From a virus, in the IMG/VR virus record IMGVR_UViG_3300048580_000375, positions 1 through 64,000 of that record: 64,000 nt of DNA, one strand, 5' to 3'. The notes below the pieces were generated by a model. It worked only from the letters and a program-made list of their open reading frames with translations. It was not told the DNA's origin and searched no databases. Made by a program: the position numbers and the translations under genes. Of this stretch, positions 32,800-42,372 are shown piece by piece; position 1 is the first letter of the stretch, and each line of letters begins with the position of its first letter.

Positions 32800-34620
32800 A
32801 TGATAGAATTAAATGATATTAGTAAAATTAAGGCTCTTGATATATTAAAAAATTATGTAGGTGATAACCCTTATATTTTAGAATTAAAAAAAAAGAGAGA
32901 AGATAAATCATTCTTACCTATAACTGAAAACCAATCAAAATATATTATAAGTAATCATACTTTTCAAGTAAAAGAAGTAAATAAATTTTTAGATCTAACT
33001 AATTTTTTTAGGAATTCATTAATGAGAGAATTTAATATTTCAACTCAGATTGAAAAGATATTAATTGAAAAGATATTTGGCGAACAAGAAAAAGTATATC
33101 ATGCACAAGTTAAGATCCTTAAAAATAGACCATCTGAAATAATTTGGATACCTAAATCTCAATTAAATGAGGATTTATTTAAAGTAATTCCGGAAGTAAA
33201 TGTTAATTGGGATAAATATTCTTCAAGACTTCCTATGAAACATCAGGAAGAAGCTATTATTAAATTACTTCAAAATGATAAGTTTTTATTATTAGATACA
33301 CCAGGTTTAGGTAAAACTACATCATCTATTATTGCAGCATTAGAATCAGGATCTCAAAAAATATTAATTATATGTCCTGCATCTCTTAAACTTAATTGGA
33401 AAAAAGAAATATCTATTTATGATAACCCTAATAATGTATCAATCATTCAACGTGAATGGACACCTAATAAATGGACAATTATAAATTATGATATCTTAGA
33501 TAAATTTAATACTATTGAAAAACCTAAAAAAGGGAAAAAACCTAAATTTAAACATCAGGAATATGATAAAGAAGTTGTCAATAATCATATAATTAATGAA
33601 AAATTTGATTTGATTATTATTGACGAGTCACACTATTTGAAATCAAATAGCAGTAATCGTACAAAACATGTTAAAAAAATCATTAAATCTATTAAAAAAA
33701 GATGGTTTCTAACTGGTACGCCAATAACAAATAAACCTATAGATATATTTTCATTACTTTCAATGGTGGAACACCCACTTTCAACTAATTATAATTCATT
33801 TTTATATACGTATTGTAATGCTAAAACAATGATGATAAAAGGTAGAAGAATAATTAAAGCTGATGGTGCTTCGAACTTAGAAGAATTAAATAGAAGGATT
33901 AAACCTGTTTCGATTAGAAGAAGAAAAGAAGATGTGTTAGATTTACCGGATAAAATTATTTCACCAGTTTATTTACAAATGGAAAGTGATGAACTTATTG
34001 AATATGAATTGTCAGTTGAAAGATATATTCAAATGAGAGAAGAACAGGGTAAAAATCTATCTAATAATAAATTAGTTGAATTGGCTGTATTAAGAAGATG
34101 GGTTGCAGAAAATAAATTAAAATATACTAAAGAACTAATAAATAATTCATTAGAGAGTGATAAAAAAGTAATTGTCTTTACAGACTATACTTCAGTTGTT
34201 AATACATTGAAAGAAGAATATAAAGATATTTGTACAGTTATTAATGGTGAAACATCACAAAAAGATAGACAAAGGGCGGTTGAAGATTTTCAAAATAATC
34301 CTGATGTTAAATTATTTATTGGTAATACCGTTGCCGCTGGTGTTGGTTTAACATTAACAGCTGCAGAAGTTGTTATTGTTAACGATTTAAATTTTACACC
34401 CGCAAATGTAGATCAATCATTAGATAGGGCTTATAGGATTGGTCAAACTAAAGATGTAATATGTTATTTCCCATTATTTGATGATACTATTGATACTATC
34501 GTATATGATGTATTAAATAAAAAAAGGGATATTATTAATATGGCTATTGATGGTGTTATAGATAATAAAGGAGTTATTGAAGAAGTAATAAATAGAATAG
34601 ATGAGAAGTATAAAAAATAA
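32800..34620 (+). CDS. SNF2-family DNA helicase/translocase
   Basis: 606 residues. Walker A TPGLGKTT at 167-174, DESH box at 275-278, LTGTPITN motif III, and C-terminal helicase motifs V and VI (AGVGLTLTAAE and QSLDRAYRIGQT). The N-terminal ~130 residues are not recognised. It likely remodels replication forks or recombination intermediates, the task of UvsW in T4, although the motifs are SNF2-type. First gene of the plus-strand replication block. Confidence 0.88.
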   Translation: MIELNDISKIKALDILKNYVGDNPYILELKKKREDKSFLPITENQSKYIISNHTFQVKEVNKFLDLTNFFRNSLMREFNISTQIEKILIEKIFGEQEKVYHAQVKILKNRPSEIIWIPKSQLNEDLFKVIPEVNVNWDKYSSRLPMKHQEEAIIKLLQNDKFLLLDTPGLGKTTSSIIAALESGSQKILIICPASLKLNWKKEISIYDNPNNVSIIQREWTPNKWTIINYDILDKFNTIEKPKKGKKPKFKHQEYDKEVVNNHIINEKFDLIIIDESHYLKSNSSNRTKHVKKIIKSIKKRWFLTGTPITNKPIDIFSLLSMVEHPLSTNYNSFLYTYCNAKTMMIKGRRIIKADGASNLEELNRRIKPVSIRRRKEDVLDLPDKIISPVYLQMESDELIEYELSVERYIQMREEQGKNLSNNKLVELAVLRRWVAENKLKYTKELINNSLESDKKVIVFTDYTSVVNTLKEEYKDICTVINGETSQKDRQRAVEDFQNNPDVKLFIGNTVAAGVGLTLTAAEVVIVNDLNFTPANVDQSLDRAYRIGQTKDVICYFPLFDDTIDTIVYDVLNKKRDIINMAIDGVIDNKGVIEEVINRIDEKYKK

Positions 34621-34768
34621 AATTAGAAATAATTCCCATATAAATTTCGCTAGAAATTGTATGATTGAATTACTTTCAAAGAAAGATGAGCCTACCGGAT
34701 TTAGAGAAATAAGTTCATTAGACTTACATAAAATTGAAGAAATATTAAATAGATATAAACCTAGATAA
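34601..34768 (+). CDS. 55-residue hypothetical protein
   Basis: ATG at 34601 overlaps the end of the helicase gene by 20 bases; ends with TAA at 34766-34768. Basic N-terminus (MRSIKNKIRNNSHINFARN) and a helix (LDLHKIEEILNRYK). Not recognised; overlap suggests coupled translation. Confidence 0.6.
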   Translation: MRSIKNKIRNNSHINFARNCMIELLSKKDEPTGFREISSLDLHKIEEILNRYKPR

Positions 34769-34850
34769 TAATTTAATGTTTGTATTTAGTTTTTGATTAA
34801 AAAAAACTAATATTAAATACAATATAGATGGTTTCATTTTTAAAAATGAA

Positions 34851-34859
34851 CTATTTATA
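34851..34859 (+). promoter_or_regulatory. CTATTTATA motif upstream of gene 32
   Basis: Plus-strand CTATTTATA 53 bases before the gp32-like start. The intervening leader holds a perfect AACTC-GTTA-GAGTT hairpin (34873-34886). Confidence 0.35.
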
Positions 34860-34912
34860 TATAATAAATTCGAACTCGTTAGAGTTGTAATAAACTTTTA
34901 AAAATATATATT

Positions 34913-35698
34913 ATGAGCGCAAAAGCACAACCAAAAAACAGCGTATTAGACGCAATCCTTAAGCAGTACGAAAGCAATAAGGTAAAACCAAGAAAAGAAG
35001 TAGATTTAACTAAGTACTTCACTACAATGTTACCAAAAGGTAAACTTACAGACAAAAAGAAATTTAGAATCATCCCAACAGAACCAGGTCAATCACCATT
35101 TGTAGAAGTGTGGTTTCACAACGTTCAAATTAATGGTGAATGGAAAAAGTTGTATTGTCCTGAAAAAAATGCTGGCGACCCTTGTCCATTTTGTGAGGTT
35201 GCATCTGAATTAGATAAATCCGATTCAAAAGAAGAAAAAGATTTGGCTAAATCATATAAACCTAAAAAATTCTATATTGTAAAAGGTATTGAAAGAGGTA
35301 AAGAAAATGAAGGTGTTAAGTTTTGGAGATTCTCACACAATTATAAAGGTACTGGTGTATTTGATAAAATGATTGCCGTTTTTTCTGAAAAAGGTGATAT
35401 TTCAGACGCTAAAGAAGGTAGAGATTTAATCATCAATATCGGTAAAGATGATAGAGGTAATTCAGTTGTAAGTTCAATCATTCATGATGATAAAGAACCG
35501 TTAGGTACAGAAGAACAAATTACTGAATGGATTTCCGATACTATGACTTGGGAAGATGTTTTTAGTAAGAGAGATTATGACTACTTATCAAAAGTAGTTA
35601 GAGGTGAAAATCCTTATGAAAAGAAAGATACTTCACCAACTTCAGCTACAAACCAAAAAGAAGATGAAGCCACAATGGATGAAGAACAACCATTTTAA
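34913..35698 (+). CDS. 32: single-stranded DNA binding protein (gp32-like)
   Basis: 261 residues. Basic N-terminus for cooperative binding, then a core with the zinc site H69, C82, C91, C94, whose spacing nearly matches T4 gp32 (H64, C77, C87, C90), and an acidic C-terminal tail (EDEATMDEEQPF) for partner binding. It coats single strands in replication and recombination beside UvsX. A strong terminator follows at once, so it may be made in large amounts from its own leader. Confidence 0.92.
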   Translation: MSAKAQPKNSVLDAILKQYESNKVKPRKEVDLTKYFTTMLPKGKLTDKKKFRIIPTEPGQSPFVEVWFHNVQINGEWKKLYCPEKNAGDPCPFCEVASELDKSDSKEEKDLAKSYKPKKFYIVKGIERGKENEGVKFWRFSHNYKGTGVFDKMIAVFSEKGDISDAKEGRDLIINIGKDDRGNSVVSSIIHDDKEPLGTEEQITEWISDTMTWEDVFSKRDYDYLSKVVRGENPYEKKDTSPTSATNQKEDEATMDEEQPF

Positions 35699-35704
35699 TT
35701 TTAA

Positions 35705-35745
35705 TGAGCTTGGGTATAAAAAAATACCCAAGCTCATTTTTTTTT
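35705..35745 (+). terminator. strong terminator after gene 32
   Basis: Stem GAGCTTGGGTAT/ATACCCAAGCTC followed by nine T. Confidence 0.92.
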
Positions 35746-35785
35746 AAACTATTTAGAAAATAACAAAAAATAATTATTATTAAGT

Positions 35786-36109
35786 ATGTCAAAAATTAAA
35801 GTATATATGTGTGAATCATATACTACAATAGTAGCGAAAGAATCAATTGAAATTGATTCGGAAATGTACGAAGAAACTAAAGGTATGTCAATTGAAGAAT
35901 TGGAAGAATATATCGAAGAAAATTTTAATAAAATGATTCCAACACCTAATAATAACAGTGAATGGATTTCTTCATTAGAAGAAGAATTAAATGAAATGGA
36001 AATGGTTAATGATAAAATCAAAAACCAAGAATCGTGGTTAGAATTTATACATCCTAATGATTGTGAAGAATGTGACGATGATTTTAATATTAGTGAAGAA
36101 GATGAATAA
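35786..36109 (+). CDS. acidic hypothetical protein
   Basis: 107 residues, very acidic (EELEEYIEENF, CEECDDDFNISEEDE). C-terminal cysteines in a DCEECDD arrangement might bind metal. Not recognised. It lies between gp32 and UvsX genes; a DNA mimic or a recombination mediator would fit the charge, but there is no direct evidence. A CTATTTAGA variant motif lies upstream. Confidence 0.65.
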   Translation: MSKIKVYMCESYTTIVAKESIEIDSEMYEETKGMSIEELEEYIEENFNKMIPTPNNNSEWISSLEEELNEMEMVNDKIKNQESWLEFIHPNDCEECDDDFNISEEDE

Positions 36110-36132
36110 ATTAATAAAAAATAAAAATATAA

Positions 36133-37242
36133 ATGGCTGGTAAAATAACAAAAAAAGATGAATCAAAGGGTATTGTTAAACCTAAAATAGTTGATAAAAA
36201 ATCAATTAATTTAGATAAATTAAAAGATTTTAAAAATAAAAATGGGTTTAATGAAGATGTAAAAGATAAAGAATTAGATTGGATTCCTATTTCTAAAGCA
36301 TTTACAGAAGCCACTGGATTGGCTGGTATTCCAAAAGGTTATATAACTCTATCAAGAGGATTTTCTAATACAGGTAAATCCACATCTTTAATGGAGGCAA
36401 TTGTGTCATCTCAAAAATTAGGTATTCTACCTGTTATTATCGATACTGAGAATAATTTTAGTTGGGAACATGCTAAAGATATGGGTTTACAGTTTGATGA
36501 GATTATTGACGAAGAAACAGGACAAATTGTAAATTATGATGGTTTTTTTATTTTTATTAATAATGAATATCTAATTGATAATTACGGTAAAAAAAGGGAT
36601 AAAAATAGACAGGAAGCGGTTATTGAAGATGTTGCAGATTTTTGTCATGATTTAATAGATAAACAAAGTGCTGGTGAATTACCATATGAAATATTATTTG
36701 CTTGGGATTCAATAGGAACTTTAGATTGCGAACAATGTGTTACATCTAAAAATAGAAATAATATGTGGAACGCAGGAGCGTTAGAAGCTGCATTTAAATC
36801 ATTAGTTAATCATAGAATTCCTGCTTCAAGAAAAGAAGGTAAACCATTTACAAATACTATGATTGCGGTTCAAAAGATTTGGATTGATAGTATGGGTGCT
36901 GGTGTTGTAAAACATAAAGGTGGTGAGGCTTTTTTCTATGGAGCTAGATTAATTTTACATTTTGGTGGAATTCAAGCTCACGGAACTGAAAGATTAAAGG
37001 CAACTAGTTCAGGTAGAGAGTATTCTTTTGCTATTGGTACTAAAATTGAAGTCGTAAAAAATCAAATTAACGGTATTCAATTATTAGGTAAAATAATATC
37101 AACACCTCACGGATTTATTAGTTACGCCGACTTAGATGATTATAAACGTAAGAATAAAGATTACTTATTAAGTAAATTAGGTAGTGATGATGGTGAAATT
37201 GAAATCACATCTGAAGTTGTAAATAGTATTGATTCTGAATAA
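36133..37242 (+). CDS. uvsX: UvsX/RecA-like recombinase
   Basis: 369 residues. Walker A GFSNTGKST at 76-84, catalytic-glutamate strand PVIIDTENNFSW, Walker B ILFAWDSIG near 190, and a lysine-rich N-terminal region of about 50 residues. It would pair single strands with homologous duplex during recombination-dependent replication, with gp32 and gp47-type partners also present in this window. Ends at a bidirectional terminator. Confidence 0.92.
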   Translation: MAGKITKKDESKGIVKPKIVDKKSINLDKLKDFKNKNGFNEDVKDKELDWIPISKAFTEATGLAGIPKGYITLSRGFSNTGKSTSLMEAIVSSQKLGILPVIIDTENNFSWEHAKDMGLQFDEIIDEETGQIVNYDGFFIFINNEYLIDNYGKKRDKNRQEAVIEDVADFCHDLIDKQSAGELPYEILFAWDSIGTLDCEQCVTSKNRNNMWNAGALEAAFKSLVNHRIPASRKEGKPFTNTMIAVQKIWIDSMGAGVVKHKGGEAFFYGARLILHFGGIQAHGTERLKATSSGREYSFAIGTKIEVVKNQINGIQLLGKIISTPHGFISYADLDDYKRKNKDYLLSKLGSDDGEIEITSEVVNSIDSE

Positions 37243-37269
37243 AAAAACCCTGCTAAACAGGGTTTTTTT
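37241..37269. terminator. bidirectional terminator between convergent genes
   Basis: Stem AAAAAAACCCTG/CAGGGTTTTTTT with a 5-base loop; it serves uvsX on the plus strand and the membrane protein gene on the minus strand. Confidence 0.9.
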
Positions 37270-37567
37270 ATTCATTTAAAATTTGTTGTTCATTTGGAGT
37301 ATTTTCAGGGGTAGATTCAATTTTTTTATCTTTACTAATTTGTGTTGTTGTCCATCCACCATATCCTAACCATGATCCAATAATAATCATAAAATCAGTT
37401 GCACCTAATGTGCAAGCAATAATAGATTTAGTAATAAAAATTATTGTTAAAATTAACATTACTGAAAATATAAAGAATCTTTCAATTCGTTTAGATGATA
37501 AAAATGATTTTTTATTTGAGAAGGTATTTAATAATTCACTAAATATCCATTTAATTTTTTCTTTCAT
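37268..37567 (-). CDS. small two-span membrane protein, holin candidate
   Basis: 99 residues. Basic N-terminus (MKEKIKWIF), two hydrophobic segments at about 31-49 (FFIFSVMLILTIIFITKS) and 57-72 (DFMIIIGSWLGYGGWTT), and a polar charged tail. Size and layout suit a class II holin, but single minus-strand placement among replication genes gives no lysis context and there is no endolysin next to it. Confidence 0.6.
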   Translation of the reverse strand: MKEKIKWIFSELLNTFSNKKSFLSSKRIERFFIFSVMLILTIIFITKSIIACTLGATDFMIIIGSWLGYGGWTTTQISKDKKIESTPENTPNEQQILNE

Positions 37568-37633
37568 GTTTACACTTTTTATTTAAATTTATATTATTGT
37601 TTTACAATAAATACAAGAAAATGAAAATTATTA

Positions 37634-37966
37634 ATGAAATCCATAAAGGATATTAAAAAAGAAATTGGTTATATTGAATTTAAATCTTTGATTAATTCAG
37701 ACTCAATATTAATTCCAATTTATTATCTACGAAATACTAAGAATGGTATTAGAGTTGAGACAAAACATCATCAAATAATTGATGAGTTATTAAAATACTC
37801 AAATTTTCGTGATGAAAAAACATATTATTTTAAAGGTGATCCTATTAACTATAGTATAGTTCAATTTAAAAAAACAAAACAAAAATTTGAATTCGGTGAA
37901 TTAAAATATGGGTTTTTAACCGATTTAGTTATTAATAAAAATACATATCAATTTACTTTAATTTAG
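37634..37966 (+). CDS. hypothetical protein
   Basis: 110 residues, beta-rich and basic, not recognised. Ends with TAG. First of a series of closely spaced plus-strand genes up to the sigma factor. Confidence 0.65.
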   Translation: MKSIKDIKKEIGYIEFKSLINSDSILIPIYYLRNTKNGIRVETKHHQIIDELLKYSNFRDEKTYYFKGDPINYSIVQFKKTKQKFEFGELKYGFLTDLVINKNTYQFTLI

Positions 37967-37986
37967 TTATTAATAATATAAATGTT

Positions 37987-38514
37987 ATGAAAATAGGTAT
38001 TGACGTAAATATATTAAGAAACTACATTCCCAGACTAATTGATATGTATTATAAAGAACATGAAAAAAGTCCATTAAATGACGATATAAATCCATATTCG
38101 TTAGAAGATAGTTTTGATGATGATATATTTGATTTTATTGGTGAAAACATATTAGAGATATTTGGATTCGCCAAAGAAAGTGAAAGAGGTGTTATTGGTT
38201 TTTGTGGTCAATTACAAAAAAATTATAATAATCATCAATTTTATATTATATGTAATGGTTTTGAAATTATGATTCCCAGCACACTACATTTTTTATGTAA
38301 AATGAATTGTGATATTCAAGGGTATATTTTTAGGAAAAACTCTATTGACTTATGGGATGAAGTTGATATGATTATAACGGATAGTCCTTTTATATTGGAA
38401 AATAAACCTGAAAATAAAAAATCAATTAAGATTAATAAATTTTACAATTTAAAAAGTATAAGTGACTATACAATAAATTCTCTATTAGAAATAGAAGATG
38501 AAAGAATACTTTAA
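37987..38514 (+). CDS. HAD-like hypothetical protein
   Basis: 175 residues. The start MKIGIDVNILRNYIPRL resembles the motif I of phage HAD-type 5'-nucleotidases (IGIDVDGVLRD) with the second aspartate changed to asparagine, and DMIITDSPF near residue 130 could be motif III/IV. An active enzyme is doubtful. Its end overlaps the next gene by 17 bases. Confidence 0.5.
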   Translation: MKIGIDVNILRNYIPRLIDMYYKEHEKSPLNDDINPYSLEDSFDDDIFDFIGENILEIFGFAKESERGVIGFCGQLQKNYNNHQFYIICNGFEIMIPSTLHFLCKMNCDIQGYIFRKNSIDLWDEVDMIITDSPFILENKPENKKSIKINKFYNLKSISDYTINSLLEIEDERIL

Positions 38515-38785
38515 AATATTAAACAAAGAATACTTTTTAGATTTAGAAGAAGTAATTAAATGTGTCGAGCAAGGTGAAGGTGAAATAAATATTGGTAAAT
38601 TCGATGTTTTAAGAATGTGGATAGATCAATTTATTAGTTTAACCGATGTTGAAAAAAATGAAGCAACAGGACAAAGTGAAGAATTAAGTGATAGTGGTAA
38701 AATTTTATGGAATACACTATTACGTCATAACATATTAAAAGAAATAGAAGAAAATAAAGCATATTTTAAACCAAAAACAAAATGA
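38498..38785 (+). CDS. hypothetical protein
   Basis: 95 residues, helical and acidic (LDLEEVIKCVEQGEGEI). Not recognised. Overlaps the glycosyltransferase gene by 4 bases (ATGA), so expression is coupled. Confidence 0.65.
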   Translation: MKEYFKILNKEYFLDLEEVIKCVEQGEGEINIGKFDVLRMWIDQFISLTDVEKNEATGQSEELSDSGKILWNTLLRHNILKEIEENKAYFKPKTK

Positions 38786-39855
38786 TTGAAAAATTAAAAG
38801 AAAGTCTAGATAAAATAGAAAATAAAGACTTCCAAATTATGTTCCTTACACCTGATTTAAAAGGAACACCAAGAGCATCAGTAGCTGAAATCTATTATCA
38901 TGTTAAAGAATTAATTAAATTAGGTTACAACGCATCAATTCTACATGAAAATAATGAATATACGAAAGTAGGATCTTGGTTAGGTGAAGAATATGATAAT
39001 TTACCACATTCATCAATACAAGAAATTGGTGGGACATTTAAAGTCGGTCCTCAGGATTTTTTAATTATCCCTGAATTGTTCGGTAATGTCATTCAACAAA
39101 CACAAAAACTACCTTGTAAGAGAGTTATTTTAGCACAATCTTACGACTATATTTTAGATATGTTACCTCCAGGAACTAATTGGACTTCATTAGGTGTTAA
39201 TACATTTATTACCACTTCTGAAACGATTAAACAAGAAATTAATAAGTTGTTTCCAACAACCAATGGATATGTTATAAATCCCCAAATACCTTCTTATTTC
39301 AATAATAAGAATAGTCTTAAAAAACCTATCATTGCTATTATGTGTAGGGACGATAGAACTACATCAAAAATAGTTAAAACATTTTATTTAAAATACCCTT
39401 TATATTCCTTTATCACATTTAGGGATATTAAACAAATTCCAAGAGAAGAATTATCAAACGTATTAAATGATTATTTCTTATCTGTATGGGTAGACGAATA
39501 TTCTTCATTTGGAACATTCCCTGTTGAAAGTATTAGATGTGGAACCCCTGTAATTGGTAAAGTCCCAATGATTCAACCTGAATGGATTACTGAAAAAAAT
39601 GGTATTTGGTTATTTGATGAATTACAAATACCTGAAGCTATCGCTATCTTTAGTAAAAACTTTTTTGAAGATATTGAAGATTTAGAATTATTAAATGAAA
39701 TTAAAGGTATGGAAAATAAATATACCGAAGAAGAACAATCAAAACAAATTAAAGATGTATACACTAAAATATTTAACGAAAGAAAAGAAGAGTTAAAAAT
39801 AAATATTAGTAGATTATCAGAACCAAATAATTTAGAACAACCAATAGTATTATAA
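38782..39855 (+). CDS. GT-B-type glycosyltransferase
   Basis: 357 residues. The fold order fits a GT1/GT4-like enzyme: DFQIMFLTPDLKGTPRASV, central DFLIIPELFGN, and in the C-terminal half SVWVDEYSSFGTFPVESIRCGTPVI where E in the FPVESI segment is the nucleotide-sugar-binding glutamate. Acceptor unknown. Paired directly with the GT2 gene that follows. Confidence 0.7.
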   Translation: MIEKLKESLDKIENKDFQIMFLTPDLKGTPRASVAEIYYHVKELIKLGYNASILHENNEYTKVGSWLGEEYDNLPHSSIQEIGGTFKVGPQDFLIIPELFGNVIQQTQKLPCKRVILAQSYDYILDMLPPGTNWTSLGVNTFITTSETIKQEINKLFPTTNGYVINPQIPSYFNNKNSLKKPIIAIMCRDDRTTSKIVKTFYLKYPLYSFITFRDIKQIPREELSNVLNDYFLSVWVDEYSSFGTFPVESIRCGTPVIGKVPMIQPEWITEKNGIWLFDELQIPEAIAIFSKNFFEDIEDLELLNEIKGMENKYTEEEQSKQIKDVYTKIFNERKEELKINISRLSEPNNLEQPIVL

Positions 39856-39856
39856 T

Positions 39857-40684
39857 ATGGAAAAAAGTAATATAAGTGTAATTATACCAATTCATACGGT
39901 TATTGAATTAGATCAATATTTACCAAAAGCATTAGAAAGTGTTGAAAAAAACACAGTCCAACCTGACGAAATTTTAATTGTTAGATGCGCTTGCCCTGAA
40001 GTAACAGAGTTTTTATCAAAATATGATTTCGGTGATATGAAAAAGAAAATCAGAATCGTTGAAACTAAAAAAACAAAAGAGTTTGCTCATATGATAAATT
40101 CGGCAGTTGAAGAAGTTAAAACAGACTATTTCTCAATCTTAGAATTTGATGATGAATACTCATCTATTTGGTTCAAAAGCGCTGTTAAATACATTAAGGC
40201 TAATTCAGATGTTGATGTATTCTTATCACACGTTATAGATGTGGATCAAAATAATAATTTCATCGGAACAACAAATGAGGTAACATGGTCATTAGGATTT
40301 GTTCAAGGGATGACACCTGAAGAAAGTTACGCTAATTTAGGTTTCTTAGATTTAGAAGCGTTAAAATCTTTCCCTAACTTTCAATTAAGCGGGGCTATTA
40401 TTAAAAAATCAACATTTGAAGATATTGGTGGAATTAAAAATAACCTTAAATTATCGTTTATTTATGAGTTCTTATTAAGAATGACATATAATGGTTATAA
40501 AGTTATGACAATCCCTAAATCAGGTTATAAACATATGAATATGAGACCTTATTCTTTATTCTGGAGATATAGAAATGATGATAGATATAAATTATCACAA
40601 GATGAAGGTAAGTTTTGGATGCAAACAGCAATGAAAGAATACTTCTTCAATTTCGATAGGGAAATTAAGTATGAGGGAAATTAA
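39857..40684 (+). CDS. GT2-family glycosyltransferase
   Basis: 275 residues. N-terminal ISVIIPIHTVIELDQYLPKAL nucleotide-binding start and the metal-binding FDDE at about 95 (SILEFDDEYSS) place it in the GT-A/GT2 class. Follows the GT-B gene by one base. Their position between replication genes and the late sigma factor suggests modification of phage DNA or virion rather than the host surface, but this is open. Confidence 0.75.
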   Translation: MEKSNISVIIPIHTVIELDQYLPKALESVEKNTVQPDEILIVRCACPEVTEFLSKYDFGDMKKKIRIVETKKTKEFAHMINSAVEEVKTDYFSILEFDDEYSSIWFKSAVKYIKANSDVDVFLSHVIDVDQNNNFIGTTNEVTWSLGFVQGMTPEESYANLGFLDLEALKSFPNFQLSGAIIKKSTFEDIGGIKNNLKLSFIYEFLLRMTYNGYKVMTIPKSGYKHMNMRPYSLFWRYRNDDRYKLSQDEGKFWMQTAMKEYFFNFDREIKYEGN

Positions 40685-41045
40685 AAAATACTTAAAAAAT
40701 AAAAAGGGTGTTAAATATAAACCTAATACTAATATAGGTATAGGGACAATTGGATTTAATAATGGAAACGATATAATTCGTTTTCCATTATTAAATTATT
40801 CTGTTATTACTACACCGACAATGTTGGTATATAATAGATATATCCATCAACTAGTTATAGACTCAAATGATAGAAGTTTAGATAACTTTCTTTTAAATAA
40901 AAGAAGTGGTGAAAAATATAGTATTTATATTCATGGCGTTATACTAGAGGGTTGTTTTGTGAAAGAATATAATTATCATGGTTATGATGATAATAATATA
41001 GCGACTTTTCGTTTTAGTGTGGATACTTGTATTGTAAATTTATAA
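40671..41045 (+). CDS. hypothetical protein
   Basis: 124 residues, beta-rich (RFPLLNYSVITTPTMLVYN, CFVKEYNYHGYDDNN). Not recognised. Overlaps the GT2 gene end by 14 bases. A small tail-completion type protein would fit the composition, without direct support. Confidence 0.6.
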   Translation: MREIKKYLKNKKGVKYKPNTNIGIGTIGFNNGNDIIRFPLLNYSVITTPTMLVYNRYIHQLVIDSNDRSLDNFLLNKRSGEKYSIYIHGVILEGCFVKEYNYHGYDDNNIATFRFSVDTCIVNL

Positions 41046-41073
41046 TAAAATAAGATAAATAAAAAAGAAAATT

Positions 41074-41787
41074 TTGAGTATCACATATTTTGGTGAAAAT
41101 GAAGAATACGGAATGTTATTATTTTTAAGTGCTAAGACACAGTATGAAAGAACTGTTATATTTAACGAACACTTAAAATATGCCTTCACTAAGTTAGTTG
41201 AAAGTATAATTAGAACCTATGGTTTATTTGATAAAGATGAAGATTTTGAGGAACAATTTAATGATTCTTTATCCTTTATTATGACAAAGATTGAAAATTT
41301 TAAACCGGGTAAGATTGGTAAATCAGGAAAACCTGTTAAAGCTTATTCATATTTTGGGACGATAACTAAAAGATATTTAATATCAAAACTTAAAGATAAG
41401 TATGAAGAAAAATTAAAATCCACTTCATATGAAGATATATCGCAAGAATTAAATGATGATGAAAGGTTTTCATATCATATTGACGAAGAAAAAAATATTC
41501 ACAATAAAGAATTTTTCTACGGTTTAGGTGAGTCTATTAAAAAACAAATAGAAACCACCAATATGAAACAAAATGACATTATTATAGGTAAAACAATTAT
41601 TGAATTATTAGATAGATGGGATACTATATTTGATGATAAAGGGAATCATAAGGGTAGTGTTAAATATAATAAAAACTTAATATTATTATATCTTAGAGAA
41701 ATAACAGGATTACAGCCAAAAGATATACGAAAATCACTTAAACACTTCAAAAAAGCGTATTTTATTTACAAAAAATCTTCTTTCTAA
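41074..41787 (+). CDS. 55: late-transcription sigma factor (gp55-like)
   Basis: 237 residues if the TTG at 41074 is the start; the first in-frame ATG is at 41113. Helical protein with a sigma-2-like segment (KPVKAYSYFGTITKRYLISKLKDKYEE) matching the core-binding/-10 region of T4 gp55-like factors, and a short C-terminal helix-turn-helix-like end (LREITGLQPKDIRKSLKHF). It should direct host RNA polymerase to late promoters, and the TATTTATA motifs before the virion genes are the obvious candidates. Converges with a minus-strand gene with a 4-base overlap. Confidence 0.75.
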   Translation: MSITYFGENEEYGMLLFLSAKTQYERTVIFNEHLKYAFTKLVESIIRTYGLFDKDEDFEEQFNDSLSFIMTKIENFKPGKIGKSGKPVKAYSYFGTITKRYLISKLKDKYEEKLKSTSYEDISQELNDDERFSYHIDEEKNIHNKEFFYGLGESIKKQIETTNMKQNDIIIGKTIIELLDRWDTIFDDKGNHKGSVKYNKNLILLYLREITGLQPKDIRKSLKHFKKAYFIYKKSSF

Positions 41788-42371
41788 TAGAAATAACTAT
41801 CGTCATCCCCAACCCATTTAGAATTATGCTCAACATTTGGAATCCAAACATCAACTTTCCAAGTAAGAGTTTCTCCTGTTGATAGACAAAAATTAGTATC
41901 ATGCCATTCAACAACCCTATTATTTGGCATCGCCAATAAATAACCATCATCGGCGAATATTATATGAGCACACTTATAGTCGGTTGGTTCATCTGAATAT
42001 GGGTTATCATACCAATCAATCGTAAATTGATATCTACCCCATACTTCTTTTTTTGATTTTAATAAAACTTTACATCTTCTATCCTTCAAATACTGATAAG
42101 ACACTATATTTGATTTCTCAGAAAAACAATTCCATAATTGCTTATGGTGATAAGGGATATCGTTTATTGGTTCTTTATGAAATATTTCAGATAATGGGAC
42201 TCTAGATCTTAAAGCACCATAATCAGTCATAATATGAAAAGTTATTATTTTATCTGAATATGACTGTAATCCAAACACATAACAATTATCAAACTTATCG
42301 AAGTCCTTATCGTTTTTAGTTAGCCAAGAACGTCTAACTAACGCTTTAAAAGAAGGTATGTCGTAATTCAT
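41784..42371 (-). CDS. hypothetical protein of the fibre module
   Basis: 195 residues, aromatic-rich, not recognised (GRYQFTIDWYDNPYSDEP, WIPNVEHNSKWVGDDDSYFY). Last gene of the minus-strand fibre unit, one base after its upstream neighbour. Confidence 0.65.
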   Translation of the reverse strand: MNYDIPSFKALVRRSWLTKNDKDFDKFDNCYVFGLQSYSDKIITFHIMTDYGALRSRVPLSEIFHKEPINDIPYHHKQLWNCFSEKSNIVSYQYLKDRRCKVLLKSKKEVWGRYQFTIDWYDNPYSDEPTDYKCAHIIFADDGYLLAMPNNRVVEWHDTNFCLSTGETLTWKVDVWIPNVEHNSKWVGDDDSYFY

Positions 42372-42372
42372 A

